From Haloferax namakaokahaiae (GTDB taxonomy: Archaea > Halobacteriota > Halobacteria > Halobacteriales > Haloferacaceae), in the NCBI RefSeq assembly GCF_042663225.1, contig NZ_JBHTAA010000002.1, positions 124,001 to 188,000 on the forward strand: DNA of 64,000 bases, given 5' to 3'. The notes below the pieces were generated by a model that saw only the letters and a program-made list of their open reading frames with translations, was not told the origin of the DNA and did no database searches. The position numbers and the translations under genes are program-made. This document shows, one piece after another, positions 1-8,369 of this stretch; position 1 is the stretch's first letter, and the number at the start of each line of letters is the position of its first letter.

Positions 1-1055
1 GCCGCCATGAGATACCAGCCTTGTCCGTAGGGGGTCACCGTCAGCGGCGCTTCGGGTCCGCCCGGCGGCCCGGCGACGCGGTTGACTGCGCCGTCGTCGC
101 CGACGATTCGAGAGACCGCAGCGACCGCGTCTTCGGCCGGTTGGCGATAGGTTGCTTCGTCGAGCAAGCCAAGTTCGACGCCGCGAGCGAACGCGTAGGC
201 GAACATCAGCGTCCCCGAGGACTCCAGCGGCGTGTGCGGGTCGTCCACGAGGTTGTGCCAGAAGCCGTTCTCCTCCTGCAGTGGGAGGAGTGCGCTACAG
301 TGGTCTTGGAACATCTCGAGCAGTTCGTCGCGTTTCGGGTGCGTCTCTGGGAGAAGTTCGAGTACGTCCGCGGCGGCGGCCGCGACCCAGCCATTGCCAC
401 GTGCCCAGAACGCGCCCTGTGGGTAGTAGTTCGGCTGTTCGACCCAGATGTGTCGGAAGAGACCTGTCAAGTCGTCTCTGAGGTGTTTCGCGTGAACGAG
501 AACTTGACCGACTGCTTCGTCGTACGCGTCCTCGTTTCCGGACGCCGCCGCGTAGCGGGCAAAGAACGGGCACATCATGTAGACGGAGTCTATCCAGAGT
601 GATTTGATGCCCGCGAGGGCGGGGTCGTGGTGGGGAATCCCGCCGTCTTCGGTTCGTTCGAACGAGAGGAGTGAGTCGTACGCGCGAGATGCTGCGTCGA
701 GATATCGGTCTTCGTCGGTGCGCTCGTAGAAGTCGAGTACGCCGTGGCCGATGGCAGTGCTGTTGTTCGTGTTCATACACTTCTTGACGGTCAGCTCCCA
801 ACTGGCCTCGTACTCTCTTCCGTGGCTGAACACTTCGATGGGGTAGCTCGGGCCGTAGCCCAACTGACCGGCGTCGTCCTGCGTTGCAACCGCAGTATCG
901 ACGAGGTGCTTCGCGTGGGCGACGGAGTCGTCGCCTCCTTCCGCGAGCAGTCCGTTGATGGCGACGCCCGTTATCCACGACTGGCCGTCGATGTCCAACG
1001 AACGAAGATATCCCGCGACGCGAGACTGAACTGGTGCTCGTTCATCTGAATTCAT
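1..1055 (-). CDS. Unsaturated uronyl hydrolase, GH105/GH88 family (3' end cut by window)
   Basis: Predicted cytoplasmic hydrolase that removes the unsaturated uronic acid left on oligosaccharides by polysaccharide lyases, as YteR and UGL enzymes do. The (alpha/alpha)6-barrel hallmarks are visible: IDSVYM with the likely catalytic Asp156, and WARGNGW at residues 217-223. The ATG at 1055 opens MNSDERAPVQ with no signal peptide. About 351 residues lie in the window and the C-terminus runs off the left edge, so probably only a few residues are missing. It diverges from the IclR gene at 1215 and shares a 159-bp intergenic region with it. The family is clear. The exact substrate (rhamnogalacturonan versus glucuronan fragments) is inference from the pectin-like context. 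Confidence 0.85.
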   Translation of the reverse strand, partial: MNSDERAPVQSRVAGYLRSLDIDGQSWITGVAINGLLAEGGDDSVAHAKHLVDTAVATQDDAGQLGYGPSYPIEVFSHGREYEASWELTVKKCMNTNNSTAIGHGVLDFYERTDEDRYLDAASRAYDSLLSFERTEDGGIPHHDPALAGIKSLWIDSVYMMCPFFARYAAASGNEDAYDEAVGQVLVHAKHLRDDLTGLFRHIWVEQPNYYPQGAFWARGNGWVAAAAADVLELLPETHPKRDELLEMFQDHCSALLPLQEENGFWHNLVDDPHTPLESSGTLMFAYAFARGVELGLLDEATYRQPAEDAVAAVSRIVGDDGAVNRVAGPPGGPEAPLTVTPYGQGWYLMA

Positions 1056-1166
1056 GCGTATACTACTCACACGGATACGGCCGGGGATGAAAAAGGTATC
1101 CCATGGCCTCACGACGACGTGAGAGCCGACTCCGTTCGAGATTCCGACCGATTACCTGCCGCAATC

Positions 1167-1183
1167 GTTCCCCAGTGGGGAAC
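1167..1183. promoter_or_regulatory. 17-bp palindromic operator in front of IclR gene
   Basis: Perfect odd-centred palindrome GTTCCCCAGTGGGGAAC directly upstream of a TATA-like stretch (GATATATGG, about 1185-1192), which lies 24-30 bp before the IclR start at 1215. The position suggests autoregulation, possibly with control of the divergent GH105 gene. A 14/17 match occurs at 5803-5819. Confidence 0.65.
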
Positions 1184-1214
1184 AGATATATGGGGGGATT
1201 CCTAATGGCAACGT

Positions 1215-1988
1215 ATGACTCCCCACCCAAACGAACGCTCGGGCCGGACCATCCGTTCGGTGCAGATAGCGTTCAATATCCTCGACCTCATCCAAGACGA
1301 ATCGGGTATCGGCGTCACGAGGATTGCGAACGAACTCGGTCACTCGAAGAGTACGGTTCACAGCCACCTCCGGACGCTCGAAGAACGACGAGTCATCGTC
1401 CGGACGGGCGACGGCTACCGACTCAGTCTTCGGTTCCTCGACACCGCGAACCACGTCCGAGAGCAGGTGGGGAACTACGACGTCGTTCGCAAAGAAGTCG
1501 ATTCCTTGGCCGAACAGACGGGCGAAATCGTCCAATTCGGCATCGAGGAGCACGGGCAGGTCTCCTATCTCCACAAGGCGAGGGGTGCGAACGCGGTCGA
1601 GACTCGCTCGCGTGTGGGTACCCAACAGCCGATGTACTCCACGTCTCTGGGGAAGACGATTCTCGCGTTCATGCCAACGGAGCGCGTCGAGGAGATTGCC
1701 GCGGCGATGGACTACACGCCGCGTACGGAGAACACGATTACGAGCGCCGAAGAGCTATTCGAAGACCTCGATGTGATCCGCGAGCGTGGCTACGGCATCG
1801 ACGACGAAGAGAACATCAACGGACTGCGGTGCGTCTCCGCCCCCGTCAAGAACGACGAGACGATTCTCGGCGCAGTGAGCATCACGGGACCGTCGAGTCG
1901 ATTCACCGAAGACCGTCTGCACGGCGAACTCGTGGACTACGTCCAGAGTGCTGCGAACGTCATCGAACTCAACACGAAGTTCTCCTGA
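1215..1988 (+). CDS. IclR-family transcriptional regulator (module 1)
   Basis: A 257-residue IclR regulator. An N-terminal winged helix-turn-helix occupies about residues 12-80, with recognition helix SKSTVHSHLRTLEERR. The effector-binding domain is at about 90-250, with the family motif YSTSLGKTIL. The ATG at 1215 lies 24-30 bp after a TATA-like box, so the message is probably leaderless. An ATG at 1205 is out of frame and short. It sits among uronate and pectin genes, so it is the best candidate to control GH105, the aldehyde dehydrogenase, the SGNH esterase and the dehydratases up to about 9 kb. Haloarchaeal relatives such as XacR control sugar-acid pathways. The ligand is unknown but could be a keto-deoxy sugar acid. 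It is a paralogue of the regulator at 31843. Confidence 0.9.
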   Translation: MTPHPNERSGRTIRSVQIAFNILDLIQDESGIGVTRIANELGHSKSTVHSHLRTLEERRVIVRTGDGYRLSLRFLDTANHVREQVGNYDVVRKEVDSLAEQTGEIVQFGIEEHGQVSYLHKARGANAVETRSRVGTQQPMYSTSLGKTILAFMPTERVEEIAAAMDYTPRTENTITSAEELFEDLDVIRERGYGIDDEENINGLRCVSAPVKNDETILGAVSITGPSSRFTEDRLHGELVDYVQSAANVIELNTKFS

Positions 1989-2008
1989 ACCGACTCGGGG
2001 AGTCGTGT

Positions 2009-3457
2009 TCAGTAGTTCTCGTAGATGGTCTTCACGGACGAGAAGAAGTCGAGACCGGCGTCACCCTGCTCGCGGTAGGTGTTCGTCGAGGAGTCCTTGT
2101 ATCCGCCGAACGGAACGTGGAGTTCGAGCCCGGTCGTCTTCTCGTTAATCTTCGCAACACCCGCCTCTACGTCGTTGACGAACCGCTTGCCTTCGGTCAA
2201 GTCCTGCGTGATGATACTCGCCGAGAGTCCATAGTCAACGTCGTTGGCGAGCGAGAGCGCATCGTCGAACGACTCGGCTTCGACGACGGCGAGGACGGGA
2301 CCGAAAATCTCCTCCTGTGCGATTCGCGCGTCGTTCTCGACGCCGGAGAACACGGTCGGCTCGACGAAGTAGCCGTCGTCGTAATCGTCGTTCGAAAGTC
2401 GGCTCCCGCCACATTCGAGGGTTCCTTCGGACCTGCCGATATCGATGTATTCGAGCGTCGAGGAGAGTTCGCTCTCCGAGACGTGCGGTCCCATGTCTGG
2501 GTCGTCCAGTCCGTCACCGACGACGAGTGAGTTAGCGTATTCGGTGATGGCTGCGACGAACTCGTCGTAGACCGCTTCGTGGACGATTGCCCGCGAGGTC
2601 GCCGTACACGACTGACCGGTCGTTCCGAACGCGCCGACGCCGATGGTTTTCGCTGCCTCCTCGATATCTGCACTCGGCATCACGACAGTCGGGTTCTTCC
2701 CACCCATCTCACACTGCACGCGCTTGAGGTCCTCGGCGGCGGTCTCGGCGACCATCGTCCCGACTTCCGTACTCCCGGTGAACGACACGCCGTCCACGCG
2801 GTCACTCGATACGAGTGGCCCACCGACGTCGCTTCCCGACCCGGTGACGACGTTTGCGACACCTGCTGGGAGACCTGCCGCTTCGAGACATTCGAACACG
2901 AGAGAGACGACGCTCGGGGCTTCGGACGCCGGTTTCAGGACGACTGTATTCCCCGCGGCGAGTGCGGGGGCGAGCTTCCAGACGGGAATCGCAATCGGAT
3001 AGTTCCACGGGGTGATGAGCGCGACCGTTCCGAGCGGTTCGCGTTTCGTGTAGAGGTCCTTATCGGGTCCACTGGCGGACTTGGTGACGCCACCCAGGTC
3101 TCTCGCTTTCGCGCCGTAGTAGTGGAAGATGTCGATTGCGCGTTGGACTTCACCCGCCGCCTCCGAGCGCGTCTTTCCCTCCTCACGGACGAGTAACTCG
3201 GTGGCCTCGTCCTTTCTGTCGGCCAGTAGGCTTCCCGCTTTCGTGAGAATCGCCCCACGCGACGGGCCGGGAGTCGATTCCCACTCCCCCTGAGCGGCCA
3301 CGGCGGCGTCTACCGCCGCTTCGACATCTTCACGCGAAGATGCTGGGTGAGAGCTGACGGTTTCGCCGGCCGATGCGGGGCTCGTCACGTCGAACGTCTC
3401 ACCGGAGCGAGATTCTGTCCATTCACCGTCGATAAAGTTACCGTAGGTTCTCGGCAT
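2009..3457 (-). CDS. Aldehyde dehydrogenase, probable alpha-ketoglutaric semialdehyde dehydrogenase (module 1 copy)
   Basis: NAD(P)-dependent aldehyde dehydrogenase of 482 residues. Visible landmarks are PWNYP at 150-154, the cofactor-binding Lys175 in LKPAS, FTGS at 226-229, catalytic Glu250 (EMGGKNP) and catalytic Cys284 (GQSCT). The ATG at 3457 (MPRTYGNF) is preferred over an in-frame TTG at 3466. It aligns without gaps in its first 290 residues with the 482-residue enzyme at 33622, which sits among xylose genes, so the same reaction is likely: 2,5-dioxopentanoate to 2-oxoglutarate. Here it would close the uronate route formed with the genes at 6089, 7151 and 8370. It is convergent with the IclR gene (20-bp gap). 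Succinate or glutarate semialdehyde are alternative substrates. Confidence 0.85.
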   Translation of the reverse strand: MPRTYGNFIDGEWTESRSGETFDVTSPASAGETVSSHPASSREDVEAAVDAAVAAQGEWESTPGPSRGAILTKAGSLLADRKDEATELLVREEGKTRSEAAGEVQRAIDIFHYYGAKARDLGGVTKSASGPDKDLYTKREPLGTVALITPWNYPIAIPVWKLAPALAAGNTVVLKPASEAPSVVSLVFECLEAAGLPAGVANVVTGSGSDVGGPLVSSDRVDGVSFTGSTEVGTMVAETAAEDLKRVQCEMGGKNPTVVMPSADIEEAAKTIGVGAFGTTGQSCTATSRAIVHEAVYDEFVAAITEYANSLVVGDGLDDPDMGPHVSESELSSTLEYIDIGRSEGTLECGGSRLSNDDYDDGYFVEPTVFSGVENDARIAQEEIFGPVLAVVEAESFDDALSLANDVDYGLSASIITQDLTEGKRFVNDVEAGVAKINEKTTGLELHVPFGGYKDSSTNTYREQGDAGLDFFSSVKTIYENY

Positions 3458-3508
3458 TCGAGTCAACGGTTCACACGCATCACTAAATAAGCTTCTCCTC
3501 GGACTCCG

Positions 3509-4417
3509 TCAGAGGAGGAAGTGGAGCGCGACGAACAGCGTGGCGACCGAAACCGCAGTCGTCGCAAACACGTTCAAGGAAGCGAGGTCGGGGTCGCCAC
3601 CGAGTTCGTTCGCGTAGATGAACGACGAGACCGCAGTCGGCGTAGCGAGCATCGTCACGCCAGCCTGAATCGTCGTCCAACTCGACGAGATGGTCGTGAA
3701 CACCGCGAACGCGACCAACGGCATGAGTATCACCTTACTGGCGACGACGGTACTCACGGTTTTGATGTCGAACGACTCGATTTCGGCGGAGAGCGACGCC
3801 CCGATAGAGACGAGTGCGACCGGGAGCGCCAGCGACGAGAGCAACCCGAGACCCGATTCGAGCACACCGGGCACGCCCAGTCCGAGACCGGAGAACATCA
3901 GGCCAGTCACCAGGGCGGGAATGACCGGCGTCTTGACCACGCCAAAAGCTTCCTCTCTGAGCGATACGTCTGCACCGTTCACCAACACGAGAATAAATAT
4001 CGTGAGCGGCACTTGGGTGAGCGCGCCGACGCCGAGGATGACGCTCGCTTTCGCCGTCGTGAGCGCTCCGAACGTCGAGGCGACGAGCGGAAGTCCGAGG
4101 AATCCGAGGTTCGAGTGATACGATTGGACGATTGCGACGCTCCTGACCGACGGCGGCGAAACCGCTCGGTGGACGAGCCAACTGATGCCGAGGACCGAGA
4201 AGACGACGACCCAAAACCCGACGACGAGCGTCGGTTCGATGACTTCTCGAATCGGTTGGTCGTAGGTCGAGGTGAAGACCAGCGCCGGAAGTGCGAACGC
4301 GAACGCGAAGTACGTCAGTTTATCGCGCCGACTGCGACTGAGGACGCCCAGACGCTTCGCCAGCGCCCCAACGAGGAGCATCCCGAGCATATATCCCAAG
4401 TTTGTCGCAACGGTCAT
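3509..4417 (-). CDS. AEC-family permease (auxin efflux carrier type)
   Basis: A hydrophobic 302-residue protein with about ten predicted membrane helices in two bundles, starting MTVATNLGYMLGMLLVGALAKRLG. The length and the pattern of short loops fit the AEC family, whose bacterial members move malate, malonate or other carboxylates. It lies upstream of the aldehyde dehydrogenase on the same strand (51-bp gap) and downstream of the SGNH esterase, so it may be co-transcribed with them. An organic acid or sugar acid is the natural guess for its cargo, but nothing in the sequence fixes substrate or direction. Confidence 0.8.
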   Translation of the reverse strand: MTVATNLGYMLGMLLVGALAKRLGVLSRSRRDKLTYFAFAFALPALVFTSTYDQPIREVIEPTLVVGFWVVVFSVLGISWLVHRAVSPPSVRSVAIVQSYHSNLGFLGLPLVASTFGALTTAKASVILGVGALTQVPLTIFILVLVNGADVSLREEAFGVVKTPVIPALVTGLMFSGLGLGVPGVLESGLGLLSSLALPVALVSIGASLSAEIESFDIKTVSTVVASKVILMPLVAFAVFTTISSSWTTIQAGVTMLATPTAVSSFIYANELGGDPDLASLNVFATTAVSVATLFVALHFLL

Positions 4418-4531
4418 ACTGAACAGTCGCGTCGGGGGGTGCTTCGGTGTTACGCTCGCGGTCGATTTCGTCGGCGCGTCGCCGTGTCGGTACGTCGCCC
4501 GGGTCGCCCGTGTCGAATCACTCGATTCGAA

Positions 4532-5554
4532 TCAGTCGGTACGAAGCAGCGGTTCGAGTTCGCGGGCGAGGTGTTCGCCCATCCGTATCATCGCGTCGTC
4601 GCCCGGGTGGACGAGGTCCGTCGTCAATCCGCTCGCGGTGGGCAGGAGGTCAGGTCCTTCGACGAGGTGGACGTTGTCGTAGCCACACTCGGCGACGACC
4701 TCACGAAGAACTTCTCTGAACGTCTCGGAGAGCGCCGCTTCCTCGTGGTTCCGTTTGTACTCGCGCACGTGCGGGAAGAGCGTGATACAGGCGATTGGCG
4801 TGTCGGGATTCGCGTCGGCGACCGTCTCGACCATCGACGCCGCCCGTTCGCGGAACTCCGCTGGAGAGAACCGATTTACCATATTCACAGACAGCGAGAG
4901 TGTGGCGACGTCCCAATCACCGCGGTTGGCGATGTGAGTCGCCATCGCTGGGTCGCAGAATGCGGTCCCGCAGGAGCCTAGATTAATCGGGTCCGCGCCG
5001 AGTCGTCGTGCTGCCTGATTGACGTAGGTCAACATCTCCGCGCTCGGCGCTTCCCCTTCGGTGATAGACGTTCCGTACGCGAGATATCGAAGTCGTGGCA
5101 CCTCGCCGTCGGTCGGTGGTCTCCGTTTGCCCTCGACACCGTGGTAGTAGATGTGGCCGCCGCGATGGTCTCCGGGGAACACCAATCGGCACACTTCGGG
5201 AGCATAGCGCATCGACCCAGTCGATTCTGGGTCGAGGTTCGTGAGGCGGTCGGGGAACGTCAGTTCGACCGTCTTCGGGTCCGGCCCGAGCGTGAACTCC
5301 GCACCGGTCGCCTGAAAATCCCCCCAGAACACCCGAACGAGACTGTCTCGTTCCTTCGAAGAAAGGGTGATTCGAACCGTCTCCTCCGGGACGAACCGAA
5401 TCTCTGTCCCCGCTGGATGGCACATGCGCGTCTGCGCACCGGTGTTCAGGTCACTTCGGACCCCCTCCGGAACGCGGAGCAATCGAAGTCCTTCACGCGG
5501 CCGTACCCGTTGGAGTGCTCTCACGTTGTGAAATTTAATCTCGTCGTGCAGCAT
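4532..5554 (-). CDS. SGNH/GDSL-type carbohydrate esterase with N-terminal beta domain
   Basis: Predicted hydrolase of 340 residues with a beta-rich N-terminal domain (about 1-150) and a C-terminal SGNH domain. The SGNH blocks are YGTSITEG (nucleophile Ser163), GSCG (Gly196), LSVNM (Asn224) and DLVHPGDD (Asp313, His316). This two-domain layout is seen in CE2-like deacetylases, so it may remove acetyl groups from imported pectin or xylan fragments. The frame stays open upstream to 5830, but ATG 5554 is preferred because an AT-rich TATA-like stretch (5582-5592) lies 28-38 bp before it and the upstream part has no domain character. No signal peptide is visible. Two operator-like palindromes lie upstream, at 5655 and 5803. 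Confidence 0.8.
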   Translation of the reverse strand: MLHDEIKFHNVRALQRVRPREGLRLLRVPEGVRSDLNTGAQTRMCHPAGTEIRFVPEETVRITLSSKERDSLVRVFWGDFQATGAEFTLGPDPKTVELTFPDRLTNLDPESTGSMRYAPEVCRLVFPGDHRGGHIYYHGVEGKRRPPTDGEVPRLRYLAYGTSITEGEAPSAEMLTYVNQAARRLGADPINLGSCGTAFCDPAMATHIANRGDWDVATLSLSVNMVNRFSPAEFRERAASMVETVADANPDTPIACITLFPHVREYKRNHEEAALSETFREVLREVVAECGYDNVHLVEGPDLLPTASGLTTDLVHPGDDAMIRMGEHLARELEPLLRTD

Positions 5555-5654
5555 ACTGTATGAGAGTATCTCACACTTGGGATACTTATTCTTACCTGCG
5601 AGTGGCGTGCCGACGAGTTCGCTCCGAAACGCACCGGGTTCGCCAGACGGGAAA

Positions 5655-5676
5655 ATTACAATTGTACTGCTGTAAT
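5655..5676. promoter_or_regulatory. 22-bp ATTAC-N12-GTAAT inverted repeat
   Basis: Half sites ATTAC and GTAAT separated by 12 bp, with CA and TG flanking the inner and outer edges in some copies. Near-identical architecture occurs at 32691-32712 and 54947-54968. It lies 101 bp upstream of the SGNH start, beyond the TATA box. The regulator is unknown. Confidence 0.5.
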
Positions 5677-5802
5677 AGGTGGGGAAATTGACCCCTAAAT
5701 ATGCGTGAATTCGTCTGTTTGAGGAACGTGTCAGACCTATCAGTACACTCGAGGAGAACGCTACGGTCGTGAATACGCCGGATAGATGCCCCAAATGCGC
5801 CG

Positions 5803-5819
5803 GTTCGCAAGAGGGGAAC
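5803..5819. promoter_or_regulatory. Operator-like palindrome matching the module 1 IclR site
   Basis: GTTCGCAAGAGGGGAAC matches the perfect palindrome at 1167 in 14 of 17 positions, including both GTTC/GAAC ends and the GGGG block. It lies about 250 bp upstream of the SGNH esterase start. A weaker relative with GTTC and GAAC ends at the same 17-bp spacing follows at 5868-5884. Confidence 0.5.
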
Positions 5820-6088
5820 AGTGCTTGCATTCGAAGGGAACAATTAGGTACAATCTGGTGGTCGGCCGTTCCCCCCTCCCGAACGAGTTGTTAGGAGGAT
5901 GACTTTGACGACCCCGTCGGTAGAACGGGAAGTAGAACGAGAGTGATAGCGTGACCAGTAACGGATGCCGACGCAAGAGTGCGAGAAACGGTCTGTCGGA
6001 ACCCCTGACGAGAGTGGGTGACAGAAAAGGCGACCAGTGCGCTTGGGACGGTAACGCTCCGGTGGGACGAATACGCGACGACGTCTGT

Positions 6089-7027
6089 TCAGTCGATAAC
6101 GCGGGCGATTCCGTCGGATAATTCGTCGTACAGTTCCTCGGCACGCCGTTCTTCGTTCGGAGAGAGTGCGCGAATCGGTTCACGGACCGACCCGCCGTGC
6201 AGTCCGGCGAGTTCGAGCCCTTTCTTCACCGCGGAGACGCTTATCGCGCCGGGGATATCGTTGTCCTCGCCGGTCTCGCCACGGAAGTTCTGGTAGGGGA
6301 GCGTCAAATCACGAATTTTGCGGGCCAATTCCCAGTTCTCGTTGGAGAGCGCATCGAAGAGTGCCAGTCCAACCTCGGGCCTGAAGTTACTCACACCCGC
6401 CGAGAAGCCCTCGATTCCCTCGTTCCAAAAGCCGACCGCGTACGGTTCGGCGAGTCCATCGACCCAGACGACGTCGTCGTCGCCAGCGGTGATTGCGGAC
6501 CCGAGTTTGACCGGGTCTTCGAGCGCGTACTTGACACCGATGATGCCGTCGATGTGCGTGAGGTCCCGGAGGAAACCGACCGAGGGGTCGAACCCTTTGA
6601 TGTACGGAACGAGCGGGGTCTCGGTTGCGTCGTCCAACTTCTCGAAATATCGGAGGAGTCCGCGTTCGTGAACGTACGTGTGGTCGGGAGGCATCACCAT
6701 CATCGCGTCCACACCGATTCGGTCGTACGCCTCGATGAGTTCTGTCGCAGAGCGCGTCGATCCACCGACACCGGCGAGTACACACGCGCTATCCGGGACC
6801 GCTTCGACGCTCGTCTCCGTGACGGCAACGCGTTCTTGCTGCGAGAGCGAGTGATATTCACTGATGTTCGCGCTTGCGAGAAACGTCGAGATACCAGAAC
6901 CGGCGAGCGACTTCGCGTTCGCTTCGAGTTTGTCGTGTTCGATTTCGAGGTCGTCGTCGAACGGCGTCAGCAGTCCAACGGCAACGCCCCGAAGACGATT
7001 ACGTATACGGTCGTCTGCGAGTGGCAT
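6089..7027 (-). CDS. Dihydrodipicolinate synthase/N-acetylneuraminate lyase family enzyme (likely keto-deoxy-sugar-acid dehydratase or aldolase)
   Basis: A 312-residue class I TIM-barrel enzyme. The Schiff-base lysine is Lys166 in GIIGVKYAL and the conserved tyrosine is Tyr142 in VPYIKG. Family members include 2-keto-3-deoxygluconate aldolase and 5-keto-4-deoxyglucarate dehydratase (KdgD), which makes alpha-ketoglutaric semialdehyde. Its neighbours are an enolase-superfamily dehydratase (7151, divergent), a uronate-dehydrogenase-like gene (8370) and the semialdehyde dehydrogenase (2009), which favours the KdgD role by inference. The ATG at 7027 sits 23-35 bp from a TTTATC box on the minus strand (about 7050-7062). 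The paralogue at 26322 has the same length and the same key residue numbers. Confidence 0.85.
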   Translation of the reverse strand: MPLADDRIRNRLRGVAVGLLTPFDDDLEIEHDKLEANAKSLAGSGISTFLASANISEYHSLSQQERVAVTETSVEAVPDSACVLAGVGGSTRSATELIEAYDRIGVDAMMVMPPDHTYVHERGLLRYFEKLDDATETPLVPYIKGFDPSVGFLRDLTHIDGIIGVKYALEDPVKLGSAITAGDDDVVWVDGLAEPYAVGFWNEGIEGFSAGVSNFRPEVGLALFDALSNENWELARKIRDLTLPYQNFRGETGEDNDIPGAISVSAVKKGLELAGLHGGSVREPIRALSPNEERRAEELYDELSDGIARVID

Positions 7028-7150
7028 GATTCAGTCAGACTGTGTCCACCTTGATAAACCCATCGTCGGGACTGATATTCATCGACTCAGCTACTGGCGA
7101 CTGGACTGACCACCGGTAGAACTTATTTTCTTGGGCCTTCGTGGTAGAAT

Positions 7151-8284
7151 ATGGAAATCACGACAGCCGAAGTCATCCCACTCTCTCACAGGCTCCCCGA
7201 CGGTCACGGACTGGGCGACGCCCGGGGGTTCGGCCACGACCGTTCGACGTCACTGCTCCGAATCGAGACAGACGCGGGCCACGTTGGATGGGGTGAAGCG
7301 TTCATTCCGGGCGACATCTCGAAGGCCACTTTCGAGTCATTGTTCGCCGACTCGGTCATCGGCATGGACCCGTTCGAAGTGGAGTCACTCGCCGAGCGGT
7401 CCTACACAGACCCGTATCACTTCGGCGGAAGCGTGTTCGTCCAAAGCGTCGTCAGCGCACTCGATATCGCCTGTTGGGACGTCATCGGCAAGGAAGTCGG
7501 GCGACCGATTCACCAGCTACTCGGCGGGCGGACCCGAGAGACGCTCGTTCCGTACGCCTCGACGATGTACTTCACAGAGACGGACAGACCGATTGCAGAC
7601 CCAATCGAACGCGCCGTCGATGCCGGGTTCGATGCCGTGAAGATAAAAATCGGAACCGGCGTCGAAGCAGACCGCCGTCGCGTTCGAACCGCCCGCGAGG
7701 TGCTCGGTGACGAGGGACGGTTGATGGTCGATATGAACGGGAACTACCGCCCGGACCAGGCCGCGAAGTCGATACGAAACATCGCCGACTACGATATAGC
7801 GTGGGTCGAAGAGCCGGTCCCACCGGAGAACATCGCTGGCTACCGTGAACTACGGGCCCGAACCGACGTTCCGCTCGCGGCGGGCGAGGCGTTTTACGGC
7901 CGCTTCGAGTTCAAGCGCCTCATCGACCACCGGCTCGTCGATGTCGTTCAACCGAACCTCGCACGGTGTGGCGGGCTCTCGGAAGCCCGAACCATCGCAA
8001 AACTCGCATCGACAGAGAACGTCGGCGTCTGTCCCCACGTCTGGAACAGCGGGGTCGGACTCGCGGCGGCAATTCAGTTCGCGGCGAGTCTTCCCGACTA
8101 CCCGCACACGCGGAACGTCCCCGAACCCACGATGGTCGAGTTCGACCGAAGCGAGAATCCACTTCGAGACGAGATTCTCGATACCCCGTTCGACCCGACT
8201 GGTGGGTCTCTCGCAGTTCCCCAACGGCCCGGTCTGGGAATCGACATCGACGAAGCCGCACTCGACCGCTACAGAACAGACTGA
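7151..8284 (+). CDS. Enolase-superfamily sugar-acid dehydratase (mandelate racemase group)
   Basis: A 377-residue enzyme of the mandelate racemase/muconate lactonizing group. It has the KxK motif Lys164/Lys166 (VKIKIG), metal ligands Asp194, Glu220 and Glu246, and the general-base His296 (CPHVWNSG). Members dehydrate aldonic or aldaric acids to 2-keto-3-deoxy acids through an enolate bound to magnesium. It sits divergent to the DHDPS-family gene and 85 bp upstream of the uronate-dehydrogenase-like gene, so glucarate or galactarate is the likely substrate. That assignment rests on context. The ATG at 7151 follows an AT-rich box (about 7120-7133). Gluconate, galactonate or lactone cycloisomerisation are alternatives. 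Confidence 0.85.
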   Translation: MEITTAEVIPLSHRLPDGHGLGDARGFGHDRSTSLLRIETDAGHVGWGEAFIPGDISKATFESLFADSVIGMDPFEVESLAERSYTDPYHFGGSVFVQSVVSALDIACWDVIGKEVGRPIHQLLGGRTRETLVPYASTMYFTETDRPIADPIERAVDAGFDAVKIKIGTGVEADRRRVRTAREVLGDEGRLMVDMNGNYRPDQAAKSIRNIADYDIAWVEEPVPPENIAGYRELRARTDVPLAAGEAFYGRFEFKRLIDHRLVDVVQPNLARCGGLSEARTIAKLASTENVGVCPHVWNSGVGLAAAIQFAASLPDYPHTRNVPEPTMVEFDRSENPLRDEILDTPFDPTGGSLAVPQRPGLGIDIDEAALDRYRTD

Positions 8285-8304
8285 GGGCGACCGAGTTCTC
8301 TGCG

Positions 8305-8321
8305 GTTCCTCGGGGTGGAAT
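8305..8321. promoter_or_regulatory. Weak match to the module 1 IclR palindrome
   Basis: GTTCCTCGGGGTGGAAT keeps 12 of 17 positions of the 1167 palindrome and lies just upstream of the TATA-like TTTATTACC (about 8340) of the gene at 8370. The position fits an operator, but the match alone could be chance. Confidence 0.3.
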
Positions 8322-8369
8322 GCTGCGTTCACCCATCGATTTATTACCATCAGGTCAGACTGAACTCGT

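Larger units (their letters stand above)
5555..6088. other. 534-bp gene-free regulatory region
   Basis: No convincing coding sequence. It holds a TATA-like stretch for the SGNH gene (about 5582-5592), a 22-bp inverted repeat (5655-5676), a 17-bp operator-like palindrome (5803-5819) and a weaker GTTC-N9-GAAC repeat (5868-5884). The open frames across it have no acidic haloarchaeal composition. Confidence 0.6.

Noticed and set aside
1103..2530. Long plus-strand frame of 475 codons across the IclR and aldehyde dehydrogenase genes
   Set aside because: Arg-rich, no domain. It is a GC-driven shadow of two genes with clear family motifs.
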